From: Elusimicrobiota bacterium
Lineage (GTDB): Bacteria > Elusimicrobiota > Elusimicrobia > FEN-1173
Assembly (NCBI GenBank): GCA_003158755.1
Contig: PMLF01000014.1
Span: 1 to 5,370, forward strand
Length of the DNA: 5,370 nt
Direction: 5' to 3'
Below the pieces are notes generated by a model. The model was not told the DNA's origin, made no database searches, and worked only from the letters and a program-made list of their open reading frames with translations. The stretch's first letter is position 1. Every line of letters starts with the position of its first letter. Both the position numbers and the translations under genes were made by a program. Below, in pieces: positions 1 to 5,316 of the stretch.

Positions 1-22
1 GTTTGCCGGAGGGGAAGGTCTC

Positions 23-328
23 ATGAAAGCATGGTCTCCCCAGTTTACTCTCACCCCCAAATCCGGGTCGGCCCTCATGGAGATCGAAGCCGCCAAGACG
101 CTGGTGGACTCCTCCCCGCTTCCCCTGGCTGCGTCCGAGGAGTTGCGCCGCCGGGCTCGTCTGCGGGCAGTTCACTTATCCACAAAAATGGCCGGGAATC
201 GGTTGACGCTGGAAGAAGTCGAACGGATCATCTTCGATCATGAGCGATCAAAACCCCCTCGCCGTTTATCGGCAAAACATCGGCAATCCATCGGCAACAA
301 AACCAAGAGATCAGGAGCTCATGCATGA
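23..328 (+). CDS. Stand-alone Fic N-terminal-like mini-protein (101 aa), truncated paralogue of the downstream Fic
   Basis: Residues 3-75 align by eye, almost without gaps, with residues 2-75 of the complete Fic protein that follows: both begin W/F-S-P-x-F-T-x-T, then share an I-E-x-A-(K/R) helix, a D-x-x-PLP turn and an x-L-(T/D)-x-x-EV helix. This is the Fic_N region, which in class II Fic proteins holds the self-inhibitory helix with motif (S/T)xxxE(G/N). Here the corresponding segment is S53-T-K-M-A57-G-N, so the key glutamate is alanine. The Fic catalytic core is absent; after about residue 75 the tail is basic and unlike Fic. A Shine-Dalgarno-like GGAGGGG lies at 8-14. The stop overlaps the next start as ATGA (325-328), implying translational coupling. 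It could be a decayed tandem duplicate or a retained small regulator, as the position mimics the antitoxin of class I Fic systems (VbhA/VbhT type). The homology is convincing; function is unknown. Confidence 0.62.
   Translation: MKAWSPQFTLTPKSGSALMEIEAAKTLVDSSPLPLAASEELRRRARLRAVHLSTKMAGNRLTLEEVERIIFDHERSKPPRRLSAKHRQSIGNKTKRSGAHA
268..300 (+). repeat. Three 11-bp-spaced direct repeats of ATCGGCAA
   Basis: The octamer ATCGGCAA occurs at 268-275, 279-286 and 290-297, exactly 11 bases apart, followed by variable trinucleotides (AAC, TCC, CAA). The period is not a multiple of three, so the repeat is not explained by a repeated peptide. It lies in the non-homologous tail of the mini-protein, just upstream of the Fic start. 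Eleven-base spacing puts the copies on nearly the same face of the helix, as in operator or iteron arrays. Chance or replication slippage are alternatives. Confidence 0.5.
313..317 (+). promoter_or_regulatory. Ribosome binding site of the Fic gene
   Basis: AGGAG lies seven bases before the ATG at 325, inside the 3' end of the upstream mini-gene. It supports 325 rather than the out-of-frame ATG at 321 as the Fic start, and fits coupled translation through the ATGA overlap. Confidence 0.6.
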
Positions 329-1464
329 CCTTCTCCCCAAGATTTACTTTCACGGGCAAGATGGTGAATGCCCTGGGAACCATCGAAGGTGCCCGCGCCG
401 TCATCGACATCCTGCCGCTCCCCCCCGATCACGCGCTGTTCTTGCGCCAGGCGGCTCGTCAACGGGCTACGAAGAACTCAACGGCCATCGAAGGGAATAC
501 GCTGGACAGCAAAGAAGTGGGGCAAGCGGTGGTCTCGATCGGACGGTCGCGAACGGACATGCAGCAAGAAGCGCGAAACTATTGGCGAGCCTTGGAATGG
601 ATCGAAGACCAGACCGACGCCAAGAAACTTATCAACGAGGACTTTATTCAACGGCTCCATTGCATCATCTATGTCCGTGGTCATGGCCGGCGCGGCACCC
701 GCAGCGAATACCGCGCCGGGGAGTGCCCTGTTGTCGATACGAGCGGCCGAATCGACTATGGACCGCCGGAACCCAAAGATGTTCCCGTTTTGATGAAAGA
801 ATTGGTGGAATGGCTGAATTCTTCTTTGGCGAAAGATTTGCCCGGGCCGGTGAGGTCCGGTTTGTTGGCGCATCGATTCGTCAGCATCCATCCCTTTGGC
901 GATGGGAACGGCCGAACCGCCAGGGCTTTGGCAACGTCTGAATTGTGGCGCAGTGGTTACGATATGAGGGGTTTTCTTTCGTTGGAGGAAAATTATATGG
1001 CGGACCTACATGCCTATTACGATTCTCTTCAGATGGGTCTTCCCGTGAATTTCTACGAGGGGCGTCATGACCCTGATCATTCGGTCTGGTTGGATTTCTT
1101 TTTGGGGACCATGGCCTCCGCCGCCGATGCGCTCCGAAAGAGGGCGGTGGAATTGTACGGCCCGGATCGGCGGCCCGCTCCTCCTTGGGAACGACTGAAA
1201 AGGATTCAACAACAGGTACTGACACGGTTGCTGACGCGAGCGTTCAGCGACACGTCCGCCGTGGTGGAATTTACTCCTCCGGACGTCGTTGAATGGTTCG
1301 GCGTATCCGCCAATACGGCTCGGGAATGGTTGGATAGGTGGAGGAGAGAAGGTTTTGTCCGCCCCTCAAAAGAAAATGCCCAACGTGTGCGCCGGTATAA
1401 ACTCGGGGATGAGTGGAGAACCATAATTCAGAGGGCGATTAGCACAAGGCGTAAGACAAGCTGA
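325..1464 (+). CDS. Fic family protein (class II type) with C-terminal winged-helix-like domain; predicted AMP-transferase
   Basis: A 379-residue Fic/DOC-superfamily enzyme, expected to act in the cytoplasm by transferring AMP from ATP to hydroxyl side chains of target proteins. The active-site motif is complete: H189-P-F-G-D-G-N-G-R-T-A-R200, matching HxFx(D/E)GNGRxxR, with catalytic His189, metal-binding Asp193 and phosphate-binding Gly/Asn/Arg residues. The N-terminal inhibitory motif S52-T-A-I-E56-G57-N matches (S/T)xxxE(G/N), the hallmark of class II self-inhibited Fics; Glu56 would compete with the ATP gamma-phosphate for the second arginine of the motif. The Y-G-P-P-E-P segment (145-150) is the usual region ahead of the flap. 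Residues about 290-365 contain a helix-turn-helix-like stretch (VVEWFGVSANTAREWLDRW) and a following basic wing, a common C-terminal extension of this family that may bind DNA. The gene overlaps the mini-Fic_N gene by four bases. Its targets are unknown; the family assignment is very secure. Confidence 0.95.
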   Translation: MTFSPRFTFTGKMVNALGTIEGARAVIDILPLPPDHALFLRQAARQRATKNSTAIEGNTLDSKEVGQAVVSIGRSRTDMQQEARNYWRALEWIEDQTDAKKLINEDFIQRLHCIIYVRGHGRRGTRSEYRAGECPVVDTSGRIDYGPPEPKDVPVLMKELVEWLNSSLAKDLPGPVRSGLLAHRFVSIHPFGDGNGRTARALATSELWRSGYDMRGFLSLEENYMADLHAYYDSLQMGLPVNFYEGRHDPDHSVWLDFFLGTMASAADALRKRAVELYGPDRRPAPPWERLKRIQQQVLTRLLTRAFSDTSAVVEFTPPDVVEWFGVSANTAREWLDRWRREGFVRPSKENAQRVRRYKLGDEWRTIIQRAISTRRKTS

Positions 1465-1512
1465 TTCCAGTGTTTTTTCGAATAAATGCGTTATGTTGAT
1501 TCTTTGTCATTT

Positions 1513-1539
1513 TTAACACAAGTGCACATCTTGTGATAA
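1513..1539. repeat. 27-bp imperfect dyad in the AT-rich gap after fic
   Basis: The arms TTAACACAAG (1513-1522) and CTTGTGATAA (1530-1539) are complementary except for one position and flank seven bases. The surrounding 1501-1560 is only 19/60 G+C. There is no T-run directly after it on either strand, so it is not a convincing terminator. A protein-binding operator or a short mRNA hairpin is possible. No gene is supported in 1465-1758. Confidence 0.4.
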
Positions 1540-1592
1540 CAAGGAAAGAATGTAAATGACGCTCGCTCAGATCGGACAAAACCTTTGGAGGT

Positions 1593-1695
1593 ACTGGACC
1601 CCGGCCGCTCCCACGCGGCATTTCTGCCCTGCGTCCTTGCAGCCTCCGGCGTATTGCAAGGGCCTGCTAGCGCAGTCAGCTTTCGCCGGGGTGAC
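1593..1695. repeat. Branched palindromic intergenic element (REP/MITE-like)
   Basis: CCCCGGC at 1599-1605 pairs perfectly with GCCGGGG at 1685-1691. Within this outer stem are a CCGC/GCGG hairpin (1605-1608 with 1615-1618, sharing one base with the outer stem), a CTGCG/CGCAG stem (1629-1633 with 1671-1675), and inside that a CCTTGCA/TGCAAGG stem (1635-1641 with 1655-1661). The edges, ACTGGACCCCGG on the left and CTTTCGCCGGGGTGACGA on the right, resemble the ends of dispersed palindromic repeats seen between genes in many bacteria, for example the ATTCCC...GGGAAT dRS3 type in Neisseria. No reading frame of note crosses it. It may be a dispersed repeat or a structured RNA; copies elsewhere in the genome would decide. 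Confidence 0.45.
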
Positions 1696-1733
1696 GAACC
1701 AAAAGAATAATTGGGGCTAAACCTCCTTTGGGT

Positions 1734-1774
1734 AAAAAAACGGTGTTGCCCGCTCGCGTTATTTGGCGAGCGGG
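1734..1774 (-). terminator. Terminator-like hairpin of the PLD-like gene, containing its stop codon
   Basis: Read on the minus strand, CCCGCTCGC (1774-1766) pairs with GCGAGCGGG (1757-1749), a perfect nine-base GC-rich stem with an eight-base loop. Seven T residues follow (1740-1734) after an eight-base spacer, longer than in a canonical intrinsic terminator. The TAA stop (1761-1759) lies in the loop, so the last codons form the 5' arm. Confidence 0.55.
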
Positions 1775-3186
1775 GTGACGCGGCGGATGGCGCCGATGAA
1801 GTAGGCCATATTGCGGTGGGGGTTGTCGGGGTTCTTGGCGCCGATCATTTGGGCGGCCGCCTCGATCTTGGCCGGGCCGAATTCCTCTTCCAAATGGATG
1901 AGGAGTTCGACGGCGACGACGTCGGCGTCATCGTAAACGAGGGCCGCGTAACCGCGGGCGCGGGCGAGCTTTTCGGGGCCGTATTTTTTCTGGAGCTCCG
2001 CGAACGCGCGGTCCCGTTCCTGGGGATCGTAGAGCGACCGGGGGGTGTAGAGGCTGGTGTCCCTGGGGCCTGTGTGCATGGGCAGCTCTCCGTAGGCGAC
2101 GTCCAGCAGGACCGCCCGGCGCAGGGCCACCACGCCTCGACTGACGAACCAGGGGGAGACATGGTGGCGTCGGGCCAACTCCGCGCGGGCGAGCGTCCAT
2201 TGCGGCCTGTCCGAGGACGCGGCGGCGTAGTAAAGGCTCCAGAGGTAAAAAGCTTTGCCGGAAAAGTCCAGCCGGCGGTTCCAGCCCCAATCCCAATAGT
2301 CGAGAGGCACAAAAACCGTCGCGGTGTCCGTCGAGCGGAGGAGGGTGACGGAGGGGTCCTGGTTGAAGGTTTCGGACAGGGTGATGAGGCCGTAATCCTT
2401 TTGTAGCGCGCGCAGGACCCTGCGAATTTGGCGCCGGTAAGAGAACCGCGGCATGGAATCGATGCCGAGCGAGGCGGCCAGGTCGGCGGTATTGAGGGTG
2501 AACGTCTGTTTCTCCCGGCCCGCCTTGACCAAATAGAGGTAAGCGTCGAAGGCCCCCTCGGAGTTTCGGTTGACCATGCGGCCCAGGAGGTCGGGGTTGA
2601 CCAGGAAGTCCCAGGGCACGGGGACCGGCGGGGCGGCGGGGGTGGCGGAGGAGACGGCCACGGCCAAATCCCGCAGGAGGTCGCGGGCGACGCCGGTGGA
2701 ACGGATCAGGACGTTGGCCTCGACGTTTTTGGCGAAGGCGGTATAGGTCCAGTTGGTGGAGCCCAGGAGGACGGTTTCTCCGTCCACGACCAGCGCCTTG
2801 GCGTGGGTCTGGATGGAGGGATCGTCCAAAAAGACGGGCACGCCGGCCGCGGCGAGGAGGTCCCGCGCGGCGCCGTTTTGGGCGTCGGAGGGTTCCTCCG
2901 ACGGTCCGGCCGGACCGGGGCCTTGGTCCAACACGACCCGCACGCGCACTCCCCGGTCCTTGGCGCGGCGAAGGGCCTGGACCAGTTTCATGGGAAGGGA
3001 ATCGGCCTGGTCCGCGCGGGGGGCGAAGAGATACAGGGTGACGTCGACGGAAACGCGGGCGGCGTCGATCTCCCGCAAGGCGACGGTGAAATAATCCCGC
3101 GCGGGGACGTACTCCACCTCGGCCGCGCGGGCGGCCGCCGAGAGGATCAGGAAGAGGCCCGCGAGGGCGGGGGTGAAAGTCTTCAT
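1759..3186 (-). CDS. Exported phospholipase D/nuclease-like protein with single HKD motif and two HTH-like regions
   Basis: The protein is 475 residues from the ATG at 3186. Residues 1-21 form a typical Sec signal peptide (MK, then a hydrophobic core, then AAARA before AEVEY), so the mature protein is probably periplasmic or extracellular. The PLD-like domain spans about 22-180; H128-A-K130-x4-D135 followed by G142-S-x-N145 is a full HKD motif. With only one copy it resembles the Nuc-type subfamily, which dimerises to build one phosphodiesterase site acting on nucleic acids or phospholipids. The remaining 290 residues are not recognised, but two stretches look like helix-turn-helix: about 230-270 (TADLAASLGID, then RRQIRRVLRALQKDYGLI) and about 331-363 (ELARRHHVSPWFVSRGVVALRR). 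An in-frame ATG at 3258 has a better Shine-Dalgarno (GAGGGGA, eight bases upstream), but it buries the signal peptide behind 24 residues and overlaps the upstream ORF, so I prefer 3186. Substrate unknown. Confidence 0.85.
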   Translation of the reverse strand: MKTFTPALAGLFLILSAAARAAEVEYVPARDYFTVALREIDAARVSVDVTLYLFAPRADQADSLPMKLVQALRRAKDRGVRVRVVLDQGPGPAGPSEEPSDAQNGAARDLLAAAGVPVFLDDPSIQTHAKALVVDGETVLLGSTNWTYTAFAKNVEANVLIRSTGVARDLLRDLAVAVSSATPAAPPVPVPWDFLVNPDLLGRMVNRNSEGAFDAYLYLVKAGREKQTFTLNTADLAASLGIDSMPRFSYRRQIRRVLRALQKDYGLITLSETFNQDPSVTLLRSTDTATVFVPLDYWDWGWNRRLDFSGKAFYLWSLYYAAASSDRPQWTLARAELARRHHVSPWFVSRGVVALRRAVLLDVAYGELPMHTGPRDTSLYTPRSLYDPQERDRAFAELQKKYGPEKLARARGYAALVYDDADVVAVELLIHLEEEFGPAKIEAAAQMIGAKNPDNPHRNMAYFIGAIRRVTPLAK

Positions 3187-3217
3187 TTTCCAGCGACCTA
3201 TCGCGATGACTCCCTCT

Positions 3218-3394
3218 TCAATCCAGTCCCAAGGCTTTGCGGATTTTCTCAACCCCATAAACGGGTTCCCCTCGCTTCTTTTGGATGGTTTCCGCGGTTT
3301 CGTTGGTGATGCCTTCCTCGCCGAAACGAAAATGGCGGGAAGGCTCCGTAAAGGGAGAATTGAGGATCGGGTTTTCGATTATGACCTGGCTCAT
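3218..3394 (-). pseudogene. N-terminal remnant (58 codons) of a type III-like restriction enzyme / helicase
   Basis: The frame begins with ATG at 3394, has an AGGA nine bases upstream, and stops with TGA at 3220-3218. Residues 7-24 read ENPILNSPFTEPSRHFRF and continue GEEGITNE, the highly conserved opening of large type III restriction/DEAD-box helicase proteins (the BPTD_3080-type family, recognised from memory). In that family the segment is followed by a polar stretch leading to YFVPIP and hundreds of further residues; here the similarity ends near residue 32 and an unrelated basic tail (ending VEKIRKALGLD) leads to the stop. The simplest reading is that a deletion or rearrangement removed almost the whole gene; a small protein that is still expressed is the alternative. 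It lies 31 bases upstream of the PLD-like start on the same strand, so the two could share a transcript. Confidence 0.55.
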
Positions 3395-3407
3395 CCGGCC
3401 CTGTCCT

Positions 3408-3415
3408 TATATAAT
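3408..3415. promoter_or_regulatory. Possible divergent -10 region (TATATAAT)
   Basis: TATAAT at 3410-3415 is a perfect -10 hexamer on the plus strand and would serve the gene starting at 3510. The complementary strand reads ATTATATA, usable as a -10 for the minus-strand remnant and PLD gene. I see no good -35 at the right distance on either strand, so this is a weak call. The rest of 3395-3509 contains only a small GGGAT/ATCCC dyad (3435-3439 with 3452-3456). Confidence 0.3.
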
Positions 3416-3509
3416 CGGCGTGAAATAATTCTTTGGGATATTAGCATTTCAATCCCGCGACCCGAGGAGGGAGTAACCCCCTGAACGGATACAAAAATTC
3501 GGGATAACC

Positions 3510-4034
3510 ATGTCTTATCGCTGCGAGTTCAATCTGAACGGCGGTCGTCGGAAGTTGGTGATGACCCAGGGGTCCCAGGAGCCCGGCGACCACGTCGCTC
3601 TGCGCCTGGCGGCTTGCGCCCTTTTTTGGCCGTTGGAGCCGAAAGTGGAATTGTCGCCCAAACATCCGGCCCTCGCCGGAGTGGAGTTTCGGCCCGACTT
3701 CATCGCCTTGAACGAGGCCGGCGAAGTCCTCCTTTGGGGGGAATGCGGGAACACGTCCCTCAACAAGCTGGATAAGTTGACTCGGCGGTTCCCGCGGGCC
3801 CGGATCGTGGCGATCCGGGGTTCCGAGACCGAAGGACGCCGGATGCGGTCGGACCTCGACGAAGCGTTGGAGCGATCCCACCGGGTGGAAGTGCTGGCGT
3901 TCCGTTCGGCCGATTTCGCCGTCTGGCGCGGCGCGGTCGGGGAGGTCAACGAGGTGTTCGGCGAGGCCGACGAAAAATCGCTCAATCTCGTCATCAACCA
4001 AACCCCCCTGGCCTGCGACCTCGCCGCCTATTGA
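3510..4034 (+). CDS. YaeQ-like protein, putative PD-(D/E)XK nuclease fold
   Basis: This 174-residue soluble protein has no signal peptide or membrane segment. The pattern R-P-D63-F-I-A-L, then L-L-W-G-E78-C-G, then a lysine-containing helix (NKLDKL, K86 and K89) and a following strand (ARIVAI) is that of the YaeQ family, whose structures show a divergent PD-(D/E)XK nuclease fold. Asp63 and Glu78 would be the metal ligands; the usual ExK lysine is absent (E78-C-G), and a lysine in the next helix may substitute, as happens in divergent members. The length matches YaeQ (about 180 residues). The cellular role of YaeQ proteins is not established. The start is preceded by a weak GGGA five bases upstream. 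It is transcribed divergently from the remnant/PLD pair and is followed by a hairpin before the cyclase gene. That it is a PD-(D/E)XK-type fold is likely; membership of YaeQ itself is less certain. Confidence 0.72.
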   Translation: MSYRCEFNLNGGRRKLVMTQGSQEPGDHVALRLAACALFWPLEPKVELSPKHPALAGVEFRPDFIALNEAGEVLLWGECGNTSLNKLDKLTRRFPRARIVAIRGSETEGRRMRSDLDEALERSHRVEVLAFRSADFAVWRGAVGEVNEVFGEADEKSLNLVINQTPLACDLAAY

Positions 4035-4092
4035 AATCCTCTCCAAGTCGTCGTAAACTATCCTTTCATCCGTTCATCGGTGCGTGATAACA

Positions 4093-4126
4093 CGGGGCCG
4101 TCCAAGCCCCGCGAGGGATGTTTTTT
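4093..4126 (+). terminator. Terminator- or attenuator-like hairpin between the YaeQ-like and cyclase genes
   Basis: CGGGGC (4093-4098) pairs with GCCCCG (4106-4111) around a seven-base loop, and six T residues follow at 4121-4126 after nine bases. The stem is strong but the T-run is offset. It ends just before the ribosome binding site of the cyclase gene, so it may terminate the upstream transcript or attenuate entry into the cyclase gene. Confidence 0.45.
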
Positions 4127-4128
4127 CG

Positions 4129-4135
4129 AGGGAGG
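4129..4135 (+). promoter_or_regulatory. Ribosome binding site that fixes the cyclase start at 4142
   Basis: AGGGAGG lies six bases before the ATG at 4142. The in-frame ATG at 4118 lies upstream of it and would add eight residues that are not part of the receiver domain, whose fold begins MKILVVDDEP. Confidence 0.8.
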
Positions 4136-4141
4136 CGTACG

Positions 4142-5278
4142 ATGAAGATCTTGGTGGTCGACGACGAGCCCCATATCCGGGAACTCTGCCAGAGGCTTTT
4201 GACGGGCGAGGGGCACGAGGTCCAAACCGCTCCGACGGGGGCGGACGCTTTGGGGCGCCTTAGCGAGGGGTGGGATTTGGTCCTCACGGACCTCACCATG
4301 CCGGGCGGGGTGGACGGCATCCGCCTGGTGCGCGAGGTCCACGGGCGCGGCAACGCCGACGTCATCGTCATGACGGCGTACCCGGAAATCAACGTCGTCA
4401 TCGACGCCCTCCGCGAAGGCGCCTACGACTTCCTCATCAAACCCTACAACCGCGAAACCCTCTTCCGCACGGTGTCCCGCTGCGCCGAGAAACGCAAGCT
4501 CTCCATTCAACTCTCCCGCGAAAAGGCCCTGCGCCAGGAGCTCGAGACCGCCTACTCCGAGCTCGTCAAGCTGAAGCGGATCAACGACACCTTCGGCCAT
4601 TTCGTTTCGCCGCCGGTGGTGCGATACCTGGCGGAGCACCCGGCCCTTTACCACGACCGCGTCAGCGAGCGGGTGACGGCCACGATCCTTTTCGTGGACG
4701 TGCGGCAGTTCACTCCCTTCGCCGTCAGCGTGGCGCCGGAATACGCCCTGGAAACCTTGAACCGCATCTTCGAAGGCGTCGTCGAAGCCGTGAACGCGGA
4801 AGGCGGGATCCTGAACAAGTTCATGGGCGACGGAGCCCTGGCCCTCTTCGGCGCTCCCGTTCCCATGGAAAACCACGCCCGGGCCGCCGCGCGGGCGGCC
4901 CTCCGGGCCCGGGACCACGTCGAGCGATTGGCCGGCGAACGCCGGGACAAAGGGCAGGAAGTCTTGCGCATGGGCATCGGGATCAACACGGGATCGGTCG
5001 TGGCGGGCACCTTGGGCGGGATCGAACGCATGGAGTACACCGTCATCGGAACGAGCGTCAACCTGGCCGCGCGGTTGGAGGAGATCGCCCTTCCCGGCCA
5101 GATCCTTTTGGGACCCGACACCGCGAAAGCCTTGGGGGAAGGGTTCGAACTTCGAAGCCACCCCGAGAGGATCCTCGCGGGTCTTCCCGGCGCCATCCCC
5201 ATCACGGAGTTGGTGAAGGGACCGGAAATAACCCTGAAGGACTCTCCCGAGACGCCGTTGTCCGCCTCCGTCGATTAA
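4142..5278 (+). CDS. Response regulator fused to class IIIb adenylate cyclase
   Basis: A 378-residue cytoplasmic signalling enzyme predicted to make cAMP from ATP under control of a phosphorelay. Residues 1-118 are a receiver domain with every canonical position: acidic pocket D7-D8, phospho-acceptor D50 (VLTDLTMP), T78 and K100 (LIKP). Residues about 118-150 form a charged, coiled-coil-like linker, followed by FGHFVSPPVVRYL, the usual helix entering bacterial cyclase domains. Residues about 176-340 are a class III cyclase: metal-binding D186 (FVDVRQF) and D230 (KFMGDG), adenine-selecting K226 and T300 (EYTVIG), and transition-state N307 and R311 (VNLAARLE). The spacings (44 between aspartates, 7 from T to N, 4 from N to R) match those I recall for Anabaena CyaB1, so it is class IIIb, a type often stimulated by bicarbonate. 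Class III cyclases dimerise. No histidine kinase is in the window, so its partner is encoded elsewhere. The last 35 residues are an unremarkable tail. Confidence 0.95.
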   Translation: MKILVVDDEPHIRELCQRLLTGEGHEVQTAPTGADALGRLSEGWDLVLTDLTMPGGVDGIRLVREVHGRGNADVIVMTAYPEINVVIDALREGAYDFLIKPYNRETLFRTVSRCAEKRKLSIQLSREKALRQELETAYSELVKLKRINDTFGHFVSPPVVRYLAEHPALYHDRVSERVTATILFVDVRQFTPFAVSVAPEYALETLNRIFEGVVEAVNAEGGILNKFMGDGALALFGAPVPMENHARAAARAALRARDHVERLAGERRDKGQEVLRMGIGINTGSVVAGTLGGIERMEYTVIGTSVNLAARLEEIALPGQILLGPDTAKALGEGFELRSHPERILAGLPGAIPITELVKGPEITLKDSPETPLSASVD

Positions 5279-5286
5279 GTTAGAAT
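5258..5286 (+). promoter_or_regulatory. Candidate sigma-70-type promoter of prfC
   Basis: TTGTCC (5258-5263) and TAGAAT (5281-5286) are separated by exactly 17 bases; they match TTGACA at four of six positions and TATAAT at five of six. The promoter overlaps the end of the cyclase gene and its stop codon. Transcription would begin near 5292-5294, giving a leader of about 24 bases before the prfC ATG. Confidence 0.5.
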
Positions 5287-5314
5287 GTGCCGCCCGACGG
5301 TCGTCGGGCGGCAC
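5287..5314 (+). promoter_or_regulatory. Perfect 12-bp hairpin abutting the prfC start codon
   Basis: GTGCCGCCCGAC (5287-5298) and GTCGGGCGGCAC (5303-5314) are perfectly complementary around the four-base loop GGTC. No T-run follows on either strand, so it is a poor intrinsic terminator. The 3' arm ends two bases before ATG and contains the only SD-like stretch (GGGCGG), so the folded RNA should hide the prfC ribosome binding site. A Rho-type or structural role at the end of the cyclase mRNA is the alternative. Confidence 0.65.
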
Positions 5315-5316
5315 CC

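Noticed and set aside
268..300. Short CRISPR-like array
   Set aside because: The repeats are eight bases with three-base spacers, far too short for CRISPR repeats and spacers.
240..941. A 233-residue plus-strand open frame overlapping the Fic gene
   Set aside because: It lies out of frame with Fic, whose reading frame holds the inhibitory and catalytic motifs.
1439..1621. A 60-residue minus-strand open frame in the intergenic gap
   Set aside because: It has no motif and crosses the AT-rich dyad and the edge of the palindromic element, so it looks like chance.
1599..1691. tRNA-like cloverleaf
   Set aside because: The arms do not match tRNA geometry: no TTCRA-type T-loop at the right position, no seven-base anticodon loop, and the outer arm has repeat-like ends.
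1711..2406. A 231-residue plus-strand open frame
   Set aside because: It is a shadow of the PLD-like C-terminal half, with no ribosome binding site or recognisable motif.
2428..3309. A 293-residue glycine-rich open frame on the plus strand opposite the PLD-like gene
   Set aside because: It shows no domain, and the Gly/Val/Asp richness mirrors the antisense of Ala/Pro/Arg-rich codons. The minus strand carries a clear HKD motif and signal peptide.
3173..3484. A 103-residue plus-strand open frame
   Set aside because: It is antisense to the restriction-enzyme remnant, whose frame matches a known family.
3441..4046. A 201-residue minus-strand open frame opposite the YaeQ-like gene
   Set aside because: The plus-strand frame has a recognisable fold pattern; this one is antisense without motifs.
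4058..5314. A 418-residue open frame on the minus strand opposite the cyclase
   Set aside because: It is antisense to a protein with complete receiver and cyclase motifs; its low-complexity composition is what high-GC antisense frames give.
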